A DNA stretch of 64,000 nucleotides from contig NC_087067.1 in assembly GCF_963678635.1 (NCBI RefSeq), forward strand, positions 22,511,547 to 22,575,546, given 5' to 3'. The stretch is from Symsagittifera roscoffensis (lineage: Eukaryota > Xenacoelomorpha > Acoela > Convolutidae). Below, piece after piece: positions 36,166-48,370 of the stretch. Every line of letters starts with the position of its first letter. Positions within the stretch are counted from its first letter, which is position 1. The position numbers and the translations under genes are program-made. Below the pieces are notes generated by a model. It had not been told where the DNA came from and made no database searches. It worked only from the letters and a program-made list of their open reading frames with translations.

Positions 36166-36639
36166 AAAGTCTTATAATGACGCGCAAGTTTGAATTTTTC
36201 ACGAATTGGTTTTTGATTTGATTAAGATCAAGTCTTTTTTTATTTTTTTTCAATGGAATGCAAATTACTCCCTCTGATAAAAAGTGCAATGAGCGTAAAG
36301 AGAAGTAATGATTTGTGATTTCGAAAAATTGAAAAATAATAAAATTATTTACTGGTTTGTTATGTTTTCCAATTCGAGCTAATTTTTTTTTCAAATTAGG
36401 CGTCTTTCATAAAAAAGTCTTCAAGATCATACATTTTCAAGGCCATGCGTTTTTTCTTAAAGATTTTTCAGGGAGTCCGCGAAAATGCTTAAATTGTTTT
36501 GTCTTTGTTTGGTGCTTTGGATCAAACATCGATCAAACACGATCAAACATCTATAACAAGGTATCCCCTAATATTGCTCCAAAAAGGTGAATTTGCGAAA
36601 ACCGCAAAAAATTTTGCTGATGAAACATCAATAAATGCG

Positions 36640-36830
36640 GAGTCTGGAAAATTTTATGGAATCCACAAACAAAATTTATGGATTGTGTGAAGTGAATTTA
36701 CGCTTCTGTAAGCAGAATCCACAATTTGCAGAAAAAGATCCGCAAATTAGAAGCAAGATTCGCAAATTGTAAGGGTAAACCAAAAAAGGTAAGCGGAATC
36801 CGCTCACATTTGCCGCATTCGATTGGCCTT
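36640..36830. repeat. Degenerate minisatellite (GGAATCCGCAAAT-type)
   Basis: Irregular repeats of GGAATCCACAAA, AGAATCCACAATTTG, AGATCCGCAAATT, AGATTCGCAAATTGTAAG and GGAATCCGCTCACATTTG. The same motif is arrayed at 63640-63870. Confidence 0.65.
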
Positions 36831-37286
36831 CGCGGAAATGTTTTGCGTTTGCTGAATCTGGAGTAAATAGCCGTTTTTGCTCGTTGCGGAGTCCACTTCA
36901 AAGTATACGCCCCGACAAAATTTAAGTCACACGTGTTTGAGCGTGGAACCTAAGGAAATTTGTTATTGGAAATCACTTACTTTTTGGAACAAGTTTAAAC
37001 ACTTGTCTCTTAATTTCAGTGAACTTCAGACGCAAAATTGTGCCCCTATCCAGTGCAAAGTTTGGCCGGGTAATTAAAGAATACTATACGAATATATTTG
37101 ATTACATCAAAATATTTACAGTTTGCGATGTTTGCGACCTTGTTCTTTTAATATTCGATTGTTTTTTGATGCTCTGATGATCATGCAAGAAATGTTCTGA
37201 TTTTGGTGTTCTGATGATTTCATAAATTGTTACATTTCACCTTGAAAATTATATATTTTTTGTCTCACCTTAAAATGTATATGTTT

Positions 37287-37665
37287 TTATATTATGTTTT
37301 TTATTATAAGTTTATATATTTTTGCGTTGTGTTTGTTTCGTGCCCCTCCGGTGTCGACGCTAGATTTATTGAATGCAGACCATAAATTCCCCGTGGACTT
37401 GAAGAGATTGCATCCACAGGGGCGAAAGCAGGCTATACGGTTGATTGTGGCAGCCCTGAAGGGGGTTTGATTTGCAATTAGCTCGACCTTCGGCAAGCAA
37501 ATGTATTTCACATGATATTCTTTCGCGTGATACCCAGGTAGGCACTCTTGCTCTCTTATGCGTGCTAAAAACCAAGTCCTTGGCAATCAGCGTCCCCTTC
37601 ACCTCCAAACCAATGACAATTTCCTGCACCTCTGAACCACTGCTATTGCTAATTATATCTAACAA
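37287..37665 (-). other. Unidentified open stretches beside the LINE
   Basis: Two overlapping minus-strand frames of about 100 codons each are open here (words such as HVKYICLPKVELIAN and VIGLEVKGTLIAKDL). This segment is less AT-rich than its surroundings and sits immediately next to the left end of the LINE. No family is recognised; it could be a fragment of another mobile element. Confidence 0.25.
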
Positions 37666-37695
37666 GAGTATGTTTTTGATCTTTCACACATGTTC

Positions 37696-39340
37696 TCTTG
37701 CAACTTTTAAACCTTGAAGAAAACAACCACTGTTAACGCATCGGTTGAAAAAGCTGTAAATTCTTACAGAAATTACAGGCAGCGATAACCTTAAAATTTT
37801 GTTATTTTTGTTTTAGGTGATTTAGGTTCCACATATATATGGCATTTTCAATTTCATTGAGGGCAATGTCATAAAAAACTATTGATTTTTCGATGCGATC
37901 TACATAACCCAACGCTTGTTTGTAATCAAATTCAAGATTCCTCAGTTTCTCGCCAACTGAGGCCAAAAATTCATTAAAAACATCAGCATCCAACAAACTC
38001 GTGTTTCTGGAGTTTTTTTTTGCAAAATTCATTAAAGGCCTGGAACAGCGTTTTTGAGTTTCTACCAATCATAACTTTGTCATAAAAAATTCTTTTTTCG
38101 TTTCTTATTACCTTGGTTGCTAAATTTCTAGCATGAGAAGACTTCAATTTAATCGATAAAGTAGGATTTTGTACCCATTTTCCAAAAAACCGATCGCGGT
38201 TTTCGAGGACTTTTTTGGTTGAATCGGTAAAACATCATGACTGTTTTTGCGATTTCAATTTTTCTAACGGAGCAAAATGATCAATTATTGAAACTATGGA
38301 TTCAACTAACAAGCATGGTTTCTCATTGGGATCGCTGACCATGTAAAATTTCGACAATTTGTTTTCTAAAAGAAATTAATATTTATAAATATTGTCGTCA
38401 CAGTAAAGGTTTTTAAGTTTTCTATTAAAGTAATCTTCGTTTTCTTGTGGATCAATTTTCACGTAACCAGATAAAATTACGGAAAAATGATCAGAAATAT
38501 TTGAATTCAGTGTTTGTACGCTGGCGTCGAAATTGGCAATGATCGATACATTTACTCGATGTTAGAGTAATGCGAATTGGATCGCTATACAAATTATGCG
38601 CACTACAGCTCTTACTTAGATTAAATTAGGATTTGGAAATTGGCTTGCAACCTAAAGTGTTGATATTAAAATCTCCACAAACAAGAAAATTAATTTTAAA
38701 GCATTAAGGTACAGAAAGTAATTCTCAAAGTGATTCAAAGAGTCCTCATTTTTTCTCTGTGGTGGTAAATAGACAACTGAAATATAGGTCTTGACTAACT
38801 TATGCACGATAGATATTTATGCATTCAAAATTAGCCTCCACATTTTTTCACTGAAAAATCACTAAAAAAGCGCACATCCCCCACCTTGTTGATACTTGCG
38901 GTGCTTACAAATTAAGGGATGATAGCCATCAGGATTATAGAGATTCAGATAATTATTATCACACAGCCAGGCTTCGCAAAGTGCAATAATCAAAGTTTTT
39001 TATTCTAACTGATTAATACATATAACGAGTTGGTCATGATGCCATCTTAGAGACCTATTTTAAAAAAACTGTCTTTTTAGTCGCCCACAAGAAGTTCTTC
39101 TACATTTCTCTCCATATCAAACGAGAAAAAAAATAAGAATTCATTCAAATTGATTGAACTAATTTGTTAGCGTCTTCTGTTACTGTTTTTTCTTTATTGA
39201 GCGCTTGCGATTCTTTTTTAATATTTAATTTCTTCGAGGATTATCTTGGTGGTCAAAATTCAACGTTTATGGCATTAAATTCCTCTGTGACCATCTCCGC
39301 GAAATACCATGAGGTCAATTAGTTTTTAAATGAGCACCCA
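37696..39340 (-). pseudogene. LINE endonuclease and endonuclease-RT linker
   Basis: Apurinic-type endonuclease motifs survive: LVCGDFNIN near 38661-38682 and NISDHFSVIL near 38473-38502, where the SDH holds a catalytic His. Then follow DHFAPLEKLK and KRIFYDKVM, typical of the linker. The 88-codon open piece at 37802-38068 includes VFNEFLASVGEKL. The segment ends with CVNSGCFLQGLKVAR. Multiple stops and frameshifts are present. Confidence 0.68.
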
Positions 39341-39504
39341 TATGGCGTCCAGTATTGAAATTTTTATGAACTGCTTGAGAATAGTTGTGAGATCTAAAAT
39401 GAGCCATTTGGCCGTTGGCAAAAAACATTCACTTGGCAGTTATGATTCGTTGTAATAAGATTCAGTTCATCGCATTTCCTTTTAATTTCTACATCTGATT
39501 TCGG

Positions 39505-40077
39505 CTAACGTTCATTTATGAAAAAACTTCTTCCCTGTACACCCTTCTGCCCAGATAACCTACGCCTCCATCCAAAAGTATCATCCTTGTCTGAAAAACA
39601 GACAAATTTCAAAATAATTGGAACGTTATTACCAGAATCCTTGCGCGTGAGAAGAGGATGACATGCCCTGATAGCTCCCGGTGATAACACATAGCCATCA
39701 AAGTAATGATAAACTAGATTGCACTTTTCGGAAATCAAGTTGGAGTAGTATGTGTTGATAGCAAAATTCAAAAAAATTGAGCAATCTTTGCTCGAATATC
39801 TTTCCTGAAAATTTACTTGTTTTTCGAGATCAAAAACATGGTTTTTTAAGTCAATTAATTCCTGGGTTCTTTCATTTACTACAATTTCAAGAGAATCAAC
39901 TTTTGTCAAAAGGCTAGTGATAATAGGAATCATTAATGTAAAGTCATTGTTGAAACCCTGGGGAAGAATTTTTACTAAATCAACGTAATTTTTGGGATTA
40001 GTTTTGGCCCTATAGATAGTGGAGGTCGAAGATTTCAAGCAACATATCCGAACCAAAAAGCACAAAATGGAAAGCAA
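39505..40077 (-). pseudogene. LINE ORF1 (coiled coil plus RNA-binding-like domain)
   Basis: 190 codons open, and the reading continues past a stop towards 39350. A heptad-like stretch (LTKVDSLEIVVNERTQELI and DLKNHVFDLEKQVNFQERYS) is a coiled coil. The part after it (VPIILKFVCFSDKDD, FFINER) resembles the C-terminal RNA-binding region of LINE ORF1 proteins. Such proteins trimerise and coat element RNA. It is truncated at its N-terminus at the inversion junction. Confidence 0.65.
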
Positions 40078-40101
40078 CTAATCTCTAGCATTCAATCTCT
40101 A

Positions 40102-40574
40102 GTTATGCCCCTTTTTAAGGGAGGTTCAACAGAGTCTGTGAAAAATTATAGTTTTTTTAGCGTACTCAGTTCACTCAGCAAATATTTCGAAAGAATAATA
40201 TTCAATAAAATATATAACTTTGCTAACAAACAGAAGATTCTTTATAAAAAACAGTTTGGATTTCAAAACAAAAGGTCATACGTGGACGCATTAATCGAAT
40301 TCACCGATTATATTATAGAGGTATGAGACAAAAAATAGTTAGTCAGTCATGACTTGTTGATCTCAAAAAAGCATTTGATACCATAAACCCTTATATTTTT
40401 TTTTTTGGCAAAAATGGAAAAATACGGTTTTAGAGGCCGGATTCATTGCTTTCTGAAAAATTAATTTAAAAAACGGTTTCAATTTGTTCAAACTGAAAAA
40501 AATATATCTTCAAGTCACTCTGTTTCACGTGGAGTACCGCAAAGATCAGTTTTAGGTCCGTTTTTGTTTTTATT

Positions 40575-40645
<71 letters not shown>

Positions 40646-41624
40646 TTTGATCTTATAATTGCTGAAAAATCTGAAGTTGTACTATTTGCTGATGATACTA
40701 CAATATGCAATGCAAAAAAAATAGCGATAACTTTAACAGCTGGTTAAATAAACTGGAAAGATGGTTCAAAACGAATGGACTGAATGTCAATCCTGGTAAG
40801 ACTCACATAATGAAATTTGATAGCAACTTTTTAAAAGTCTACTTTGCTTTTGCTACTTCAGTTCAAATTATAAATGTGTGTAGATATTTAAGCTTTTTTG
40901 TTGATAGAAAACTTACTTTCAAATTTCACATTGAACTTGTGTGCAAAAAGTTAACTAATTTTTGTGGCATTGTCTGGAAAGCTAGATATAATTTTTCTAA
41001 ACAGCAGATGCTTCCCGTCTACAAAGCTTATGTAATTCCTACAATCACTTATGGAATTTCAATAAACGGCAATACATCCCAATCTCACCTCGTCGAGATA
41101 AAAAAAACTACAAAAAAATTTTGAGAGCAATTTTTTCAAACGTAGCTATGAATCAATCAAGTAAATTATGGACGAAAACAAATTGCTTACTGTTTTTGAT
41201 CTACACTTTTTTGAGATGTTTAAATACTTGATTATGGAAGTACGATCGGACAAAAAATGGTTTTCTGTCTCATATTTACTCCGAAAAAAGTGGACCATGT
41301 ACCAGGAGCAAAGCAAAAGGCGCAATTAAAGTGACAAAATTTTCTACTACCGCTAAACAGAGATCGCTTACAGTTAGAATTGTGCAGGTTTTTAACTATT
41401 TAAAACAAAATGACTTGATACCTGTTAATATACATGAAATGTCACAAGTTAGCTGTTTGAGATTCTATAAGCAGTTTTTTCAAAATTACCTAAAAGACAA
41501 TCCGGACCTCTATAAACTGTTTTTTAATTTTGGCCCTGAAATTAATTTGTTTGTTCAGTTGATGCCGGCTGTTTTTTCTTTTATCTCCAGTATAACCTAC
41601 TCGATGAGCAGTACTGCTCTTTAG
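40102..41624 (+). pseudogene. LINE reverse transcriptase and C-terminal part
   Basis: Starts VMPLFKGG, then SVLSSLSKYFERIIFNKI and KKQFGFQ, the first RT blocks. DLKKAFDTI follows in another frame. An AT microsatellite (40578-40638) interrupts the middle. The catalytic box FADDT lies near 40690 and is followed by LNVNPGKTHIM and CRYLSFFVDRKLTFKFHI. 41331-41624 is the C-terminal segment (LTVRIVQVFNYLKQNDLIPV, FFQNYLKDNPDLYKLFF). It is decayed. Confidence 0.75.
40578..40638. repeat. (TA)n microsatellite
   Basis: An uninterrupted TA run of about 60 bp expanded within the LINE RT sequence. Confidence 0.95.
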
Positions 41625-41749
41625 GATTTCACTCCAGTTTTAATATATTGCTTTTGGCGTTGTATAGGTAGCTGATAAAATAATTCAAATTTCAAATTTC
41701 AAAATTTCAAAAATTTGTTTTACGACAAGGCATGAACAAAAATTGAAAT

Positions 41750-41980
41750 ATTAGAACGCATGAATGAAAAAAGGAATCATTTGCATAGTTTCGCGCACTT
41801 TTCCGGGCTCTTCCACACTTTTCCGGCATCTTTCCCTCAGAAAGAGCAAAAACAGACTCTTCAACAGTTAGTACATAGTTGAAGATGGCCTCGGGGAAAA
41901 GAGCCGCACTCGAGCAATTCGTGCCCTCAGGCCGGGTTCTGTTTCTGTCGGGCATCTTGCAACTATGTTCGAACTACTAC
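41750..41980. repeat. Dispersed repeat R1, copy 2
   Basis: Matches 8625-8804 from TTAGAACGCATGAATGAAAA to the inverted AACTATGTTCGAACTACTAC. It begins about 40 bp after the LINE 3' tail and runs into the next repeat at about 42000. Confidence 0.7.
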
Positions 41981-41999
41981 GAAGATGATCGACTGATTT

Positions 42000-42214
42000 T
42001 TTTTGTTTCTGTAGCCTGTTTTTTTTTCAAAATTTTGCCTGAGCGCAGAAAATTTGGCCACAATAAGGACAAAACAGTGCTTTGAGAGAGCTTAAAAAAT
42101 CAACTTGGTCGACCTAAAGAAAAAAGGTCGACACAATTTTCGAATCTTTTTTGAAAATCCGCCCCCCCCCCCCCCCCCCCCTCGAGAAAGTCCTAGATCC
42201 GCCCCTGGGTTAGG
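42000..42214. mobile_element. 'CAGnGGCGGATC' family copy, right part
   Basis: Ends with a C-run and AGATCCGCCCCTG, the reverse complement of the family terminus CAGGGGCGGATCT. Internal words TTTTGCCTG.GCGCAGA and GGTCGACCTAAA match the 47.6-47.9 kb copy. Non-coding. Confidence 0.6.
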
Positions 42215-42683
42215 TATCAGAGTCTGCCAGACATCCAATCCATTTTTTTTGGAAATTTTCTTCCGGTGACGCTGTAACATGGGCTGAATTTTGCAGCTTC
42301 TTGAAATAGAACGACGTGGGGTTGAACGTGTCTTTGGTTATTTCTCCCTATAATTAGAAAATCCAGTTTTCTCATAAACACGGGGCTTCGTGCTTTTGCT
42401 CTTTCTCCGTCAGAAAGCCGTAAGTCCGAGTGGTACTTTTCTACCTACCACGCCATTTCTTGCTGTCTGCACTAAGTTAAAAACTCCGAAGAGAATAGGT
42501 AAAATAACTCAAAATCAAATCCAACTTTACATAATGCATTCTAGATCAGTTGGTTTCTGTTCAGCAAACTCAAGTGCAGCAGCTATTGGACGGTGGAATG
42601 TTATTAAATTAAACCAATTAGCACCGAAGGCAATGATGTCTTTCCATGGGTGACAGACAACTCATAATAAATGTATCTCAACA

Positions 42684-42880
42684 GTGGCGGACGCAGAAAT
42701 TTTTCTAGGAAGGGTGGTTTTGAAAATTTTGCGGACCTCTTTTGTAGGTCGACCAATTTGATTCTCGGAGATCTTGAAAAAAATCTAAGGACCCTATTTT
42801 GTCAAGAATTGTTTGCGTCGAAGGCAAAATTGAAAAAAAGCCAAAAAGCGGCATTTTTGGCTCTTAGCTTGTAGCTCTTA
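42684..42880. mobile_element. 'CAGnGGCGGATC' family copy, opposite orientation
   Basis: Begins CAGTGGCGGACGCAGAAATT and reads the complement of the family interior: GTAGGTCGACCAA, then GACCCTATTTTG and GGCAAAATTGAA. The far end is missing. Confidence 0.6.
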
Positions 42881-43356
42881 GCAGTTTGTCGCCCATGTGT
42901 TTAAGTAAGTGCTACCCTATATGCTATCTCTCCTTGCTACTACTGAGGCTGAACTCAAAAAATTCAGCTGGAACAGCACCGCAGATAGTTAACTAATAGA
43001 TAACTGATAATAATCAGTGTTTGAGACCGGAAAACTTATTGCAGGCTTTTTTACTATGAGAATGCCCCAAACAGGCCTCTAAAATTTTTCAAAAGGCTTT
43101 TAATAGTTTTCCGAAAAATCGCAGAACCTGTCAACCGGTACGGATTGATAAACTTTACCAATGTTAATTACTTATAAAGGTGAGTAAGTTTTTGTTGGTC
43201 AGTTGACCTTGTACGAAACAAGAGAACTAAGAGTCTGAGCTAAAAGCTCAGAAGTCAATAAACAATTTAACAAATCGGTTGTTTTTACTTACGTTCTTTT
43301 GTGAATTATCATTTACCAATCCGTTCAGATTCGGTGTTATGAATTCTCATACGTAA

Positions 43357-44400
43357 ATGTATGATATCGCGCAGCTACCAAGCTATAGGATACGTCTTCT
43401 GAGTATCAACCCATTCCCGGAAAAAGCGAGGGGAGAAACACCATTGGAGTGGTTCAAGTGGGCAGCCATACAAGAGATGGCGGTATTCTCAAATTACGAA
43501 TTGGAGGTCAGAAACCTACTGCATGTCAAAATTCCGTTTGCATGTCGAACCACCAGAGCTCATATACGAGCTTGAAATTTGAAATATCCGGCTAAACAGA
43601 AGCGTAAAAGAAAAACCGAGATGTACGTAATCAAGAAAAAACGAGTTGTTGGGAAAACAGAGTCCAGAAGGCAAGAGAGAAAGGCATACTATGTAAATTT
43701 TCCGTGGGACGAAACTGACGCGAAAGTTCGGCGTTACTTATTTCTATGCCTAGGCGCGGAAAGCCAACGTATAGTACAACAGAAAAGAACAAGTCTCCAC
43801 CTACAAGTCTCCAAGAACAAGTCAACTTTGAAAAAGCTTATGACAATACGAGAGGATATTTTTAGAGTTAGAACATTTGAAAGATACATTTTCATTTGCC
43901 GCAAACCGAAGAAAAACGAAACATTACAAAATTTTCACGCGGTCCTCGTATAATTAGCGTCTGACTGGGGAGATAGGGTGAGGAAAGGGTTTGTGATAAC
44001 TTTAAAGCCCAGATGAAAAAAGAAGACATAGCGGAACAGCTACTACCAGAAGTTCACAAGATGCATATGAATATGTAATCCATCGGGAAAAAGGAATTGA
44101 ACACATCCAAACCATGAAACAAGATGCAGTGAATTATATTAATTTGCGAGGCAGAAATGGTCCCGCTTATCACCAAAAGACACAATGAGGTTATGGCGGA
44201 TTTCGCGGACGACAAAATGGCACACGCGAATTACAAAATACAAGAGGCTAACAAAACGCACAACAAAAGCAAAATAATAAGTGCGGCAAACAATTTGGCC
44301 TAAATCACCTGCAATAATGTCCAGCAAAAGATAAACTTTCCTCGAAATGCGCCAAACGAGGACATTTTGCGAGGACATTTTGGACATTTTGATCTACAAA
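43357..44400 (+). pseudogene. Gag relic with zinc knuckles
   Basis: 43357-43575 contains INPFPEKARGETPLEWFKWA and ELEVRNLLHVK. 43579-43953 contains VNFPWDETDAKVRRYLFLC. At about 44278-44380 follow KCGKQFGLNHLQ, CPAKDKLSSKCAKRGHFAR, two worn zinc knuckles. Frame shifts separate these. The family match to 1937-2581 is plain. Confidence 0.7.
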
Positions 44401-44538
44401 CGGAAACTCTTTAGCAGAAAGAAACGCAGAAAAAACAAGAAGAAACGGGAAGCACCAACGACATAACAGAAAATGGTCCAGTTGCAATCGCTGAGCTTAC
44501 TTCCATTAACGGCGGGGAAGAAATCCGACAGGATAATT

Positions 44539-44875
44539 TTAAGTGATGGCAATTTCTGGAGCGTTCGAGGTAAGAAAAAGTTCAGCTGAGTTAACTGAAG
44601 ACGATTTAAACTCACATAGCGTCAAACTGGAATCAAATAAGGAGGCCATGCTCGCCAACGCAGTTTCAGGAAGCCAGATATTATTTCTAAACAAAACAAA
44701 AGTCAGCATACAAATTGCAGAAAATTGACAAATTGACAAAATTTAAATTTTTCCCCCAGGACGACGATGCAAGAAATTTAGCATGTTACAACGGCGAGAT
44801 TATTAGTCGAGAAGAAAGACTAATTTCGGCATTAGAATCCGGGGATGGACAATTTAATCAGCATCATTCATCATA
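44539..44875 (+). pseudogene. Protease relic
   Basis: The stretch around 44640-44700 reads ANAVSGSQILFLN, where VSG replaces the catalytic DSG of the aspartic protease. After stops and shifts, SASFIIVDDQKA marks the end of the protease region. The catalytic Asp is lost. Confidence 0.6.
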
Positions 44876-45317
44876 GTGGATGACCAGAAGGCGCCGGAAC
44901 ACAGCCGCCGAAGAAAACACAAAAAGAAGAAATACAAATCAGCAATCAAGCCTCACAGACGGAGAACTCTACGCTCTCAACAACCGCGCAGACAAAAATC
45001 AACAACAAAAACAAGGAGACAACCACACATACCGAACTCTTAAAAATAGTACACGAAGTATGTAGGTACTGCGTGAGCCGCATCGACCCAACATAATGCA
45101 GCCATGGGGGCTGCAACTCAGCATAGAACCCTCAACTATGACAAACCATAGAACATAACTAAAAGCCAGTCATGAGTTAATCACGGAGGGACTGGTTGCA
45201 ACTTTCAATCAGGGAAAAATACAGAGATGGATGAGGACACGACGCTTTTTCAGGGGGAAATTGCAGAAAGTCCTCGGAGTATAATTCATCGCATTAGCCA
45301 CTAATAGAGATAGAAAC

Positions 45318-46290
45318 ATGCAACAACAACTCAGTTTTTTCAAGAAACGCGATTGGAATGCAACAAAAACTTCATACGGAAAATACTGGCATAACACTCG
45401 GAACAGATTGCATGTACGAGAGGACTGTTTACTAATCCACGAACGGATAGTGATCCCGACAAAACTCCGTCAAACAGTGCTAGAGAAAATCAATCTTACA
45501 CAACCGGGATCAGCAGCTATGTTGGACCTGTGTCAAAATATCTGGTTCCCAAACATACACCTCTCTATAGTGCATATGGCACAGAACTTCCGGCAATTTA
45601 CCGAATAAGGTAACAGTCCGAAACCTGTAACAGGAAAACAAAATTCATTCCAAATGAATCCAGTAGTCGAACAAAATGAGGAAATTCAATTAGATTTTGT
45701 CGGCGCCTCCCAGATGAACTTAATAAGGACGCATACATTTTAGTTGCAATAGATAAGTAGTCAAAATTCCCGACGCCGGAGGTCCTTTTAAACGCAACGG
45801 CATATGTTGTGATCAAATTTATGCAACATTATATTTCAGCGGGTTGCGCTGGAGATTAAAATAAGACCAAGCCAAAAAAGTTTCAATTTTTTGTATTACT
45901 GATAACATCAAGCTAGTTTTGTCACCAGTAAACGATCACAGATCAAAAGGAGTAGTAAAAAGAGTGATTTAAACATTAAAACGCAGACTAGGGGTAATGA
46001 GAATAGACAAAAACAAGATTCTGTAAAATTAGCTTCAGATGTAGCCAGAATTACATAAACACTTCAAATCACTCAACACGGACTAACAAAAATCTTGCCG
46101 TTTGAAGCTCACATCGGCAGAAAATTAAACAATTCACTCTTTAACTTAGCAACTAGTAGCTCTCCTAATAATCTCAATTTGGAAAACGCAAATTACGCAT
46201 GTTTAGATGGGCAAAATCGAACACAACCGCCGCTTCTAGCTGAGGTCATGTACGAGCTACAAAGCTGATCAGAGGACTAATTCACTTTCA
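45318..46290 (+). pseudogene. Integrase relic
   Basis: 45318-45608 holds the zinc-binding region (VIPTKLRQTVLEKI, GSAAMLDLCQNIWFPNIHLS), in which the usual HHCC residues are partly lost. Then IQLDFVG and VAIDK.SKFPTPEV mark the start of the catalytic core. DHRSKGVVKRVI and LKRRLGVMRIDKNK in other frames mark its end. LTKILPFEAHIGRKLNNSLF is the conserved end. All are broken by stops and frame shifts. Confidence 0.7.
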
Positions 46291-46499
46291 ATCGACATTC
46301 GGAACAGCCATCAGACCCTTAAAAAGGTAGAAGAAACAGCGTCACAAGCCAATAACCACAAACACCAGTTGCGAAAACTAGACAGGCTATAGCTATAAAT
46401 GAAGACAAGCTAAACATAAGATATAAGGGAGGTCAGGAAACGGTAGACAAAACATCAAAAAACAAACAGAACGAGTAGCAAGGAAAACTCTACGAATTG

Positions 46500-47572
46500 C
46501 AACAAAGGTGAAAGATCAAAGAATTTTTGAACAAAAATATAAAACAACCGACGTATAGAAAAATTCTGACTAATACACCACACACTGCTTGGGTCCAAAC
46601 ATTTGTTAAACAACCAAGACTGATAATAACTATTAGATTAGCATTTGTTCCAAACCCTTTGATGCACGGGCCCTCAAGGCTGAGTGATTTACCAGCGTAA
46701 GACATGGAAGTACCAGCGTAAGACTCTTCATTGCTCAGCGGATCCTCCAAAGGCTCAAAATGCAACAGTTTTTTTCCGTTTTCAGCCCCTCTTAGTTAAG
46801 ACTGTTAGTTTCAATCTACCAATCAGGCAATAGACTTCTAACGATTTAATTTTTTTCCACTTCCATTTTTACAAAATATAGCTGAGTCATTTTGGGTTAC
46901 AAAATCAGGAAATTTTAAAAAACGAAAAAATTTATCTCATGGTTTCGATCTTGAAAGTACAATTGTGAAGAGTTTCGGTAATTTATGAGATTGAAAGCTT
47001 CTAGTTTAAAATGCAGTATATTCCTTAAATTGCATGCATAAAAATGACATATTAACCAAGCTTCGAACCTGCCAAGCTTCAAAACTTGATAAAAAAATTG
47101 AAACAATTTAAGAGTAACTGGAACTATCAGGGCTTTCGCCCTAACACTTTTGCAATTTTCCTCATTTTGGTTGAAAAAAATTTAAAAAGGCAGTGAAATT
47201 ACATCGTTCCGAAAAAAAAACTCACGAGGGTTAAAAAAGCCGGTTGAAATGTTGCTCAATGATTGTTATAAACGATTTAAAATCGATAGGGAAAACAATT
47301 TGGGCTTAAGTAAATATTTCAATTGTCAACTTAAAATGGAGGGAAAAAAGGCACCAGGAGTCATCGAAGAAAAGAAAAATCGGTGACCGGAATTCATTAT
47401 TTCTAATAGTTTCAAGCACGTGAGGCTTGCTCAGAAGAGAATTAACATCAAGGTTAGACCTATAGTTTTGGTTTTGATTCGTTCAAAAATACAGGCAACA
47501 AGGTCGCATGGGTGAGGGAGGAGGGGCTCGTTTTTGATTTGTGATTTCTGAAAAATTAGAAGATAAGATCAC
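46500..47572. other. Gene-free AT-rich stretch
   Basis: No coding signal, and no repeat recognised elsewhere in the window. It presumably includes the unrecognised 3' flank of the Gypsy relic. Confidence 0.5.
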
Positions 47573-47943
47573 CAGCGGGCGGATTTGGGGGGGGGGACTC
47601 CCCTTTCCTCAGGAATTCGACCCCCTGCCAACTTAAAGGGTCCCCCCTTTGTACTATTTGAGATAACCATTTTTGGTGGCGGCCCTAAATTTTTTCTAAA
47701 GACGCCTTTGGCGCCAATATATACTAATTTTAAGGGGGAGCGCGCGCCGAAAAAACGCAATTTTTGGCCTGTTTTTTCAAAATTTTGCCTGCGACGCAGA
47801 TAACTTGGTCAAAATGGGGTCTTCATAGTAATTTAGGAGGGCTCAGAAAAGCAATTCGTTCGACCTACAAAGGTGGACAAAATTTTTGAAATATTTTGAA
47901 AATCCGCTCCCTCCTCCTATAGAAAATCCTAGATCCGCCCGTG
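47573..47943. mobile_element. 'CAGnGGCGGATC' family copy with both ends
   Basis: The most complete copy: left end CAGCGGGCGGATTTGGGG, right end CCTAGATCCGCCCGTG, about 371 bp. Inside are GGCGCCAATATATACTAATT, GAGCGCGCGCCGAAAAAACG and GACCTAC. Non-coding. Such termini are seen in several non-autonomous DNA transposon families; the superfamily is uncertain and no clean target duplication was found. Confidence 0.65.
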
Positions 47944-48190
47944 GATAACACCACAGATTTCGGTTCCCTGGGAACAAAACTTGGTTGAAACAGAATTCTG
48001 ATATCGGTAAAAACTTTCCTCAGCCCATCTCAATGTTATTTTGAAAAAAACACAAAGCTAACACAGAGACTTCAATTTAGACGCGCGTGAAATCAATTTC
48101 AATTTATAGCAGAAAACCTGCTCGTCTGCCTCGTCCCAACCCCGAAACGAACATAAAAATTACGTTGTTATCCTTGACATAAAAATCACT

Positions 48191-48369
48191 GGCTCTTTTT
48201 CCCTCCACCTGCCAGTTTTTGAAGTAAGAAAATTCTTTACATTGTATGATGGTTGTTATGTCAATTGGCATGCAGCGTAACTGAGCTATTACAAACATAT
48301 TTGGTTTTCATACTCAACCTTTAAAGCCACTAGCTACGACTCCATAAAATTGATGATCGTATATGAAAC
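48191..48369. mobile_element. 'GGCTCTTTTCC' MITE, copy G, truncated
   Basis: Starts GGCTCTTTTTCCCTCCACCT and contains ACAAACATATTTGG and ATACTCAACCT like copies E and F. The right terminus is replaced by the neighbouring GGGCGGATCT element. Confidence 0.6.
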
Positions 48370-48370
48370 A

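Larger units (their letters stand above)
37696..41712 (+). mobile_element. LINE with inverted 5' half (twin-priming structure)
   Basis: The plus-strand part 40102-41712 holds reverse transcriptase and the 3' end. The minus-strand part 37696-40101 holds ORF1, endonuclease and the linker to RT. The minus part stops at GLKVAR (37696-37698) and the plus part begins VMPLFKGG (40102). Read together, they continue one LINE protein at the normal endonuclease-RT linker, so a single insertion was inverted internally. The 3' end is followed by short AAATTTC-type tandem repeats (about 41683-41712), as in CR1/L2/jockey-like elements. Both parts contain stops. Confidence 0.78.
43340..46500 (+). mobile_element. 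Second Tor-like Ty3/Gypsy relic, RT and RNase H deleted
   Basis: The order is gag (from about 43357), zinc knuckles (44278-44385), protease (44539-44875), then directly the spacer that normally lies between RNase H and integrase, and integrase (45318-46290). RT and RNase H, present in the relic at 1-2772, are absent, with the junction near 44880. Stops and frameshifts throughout. Flanking LTRs were not delimited; the sequence 43130-43340 with SV-like AATAAAC and TTCGGTGTTATG may be the LTR end and primer site. Confidence 0.72.

Noticed and set aside
47585-47803. 72-codon open frame in the 47.6 kb repeat
   Set aside because: Lies wholly inside a non-autonomous DNA element and follows its G/C-run composition.
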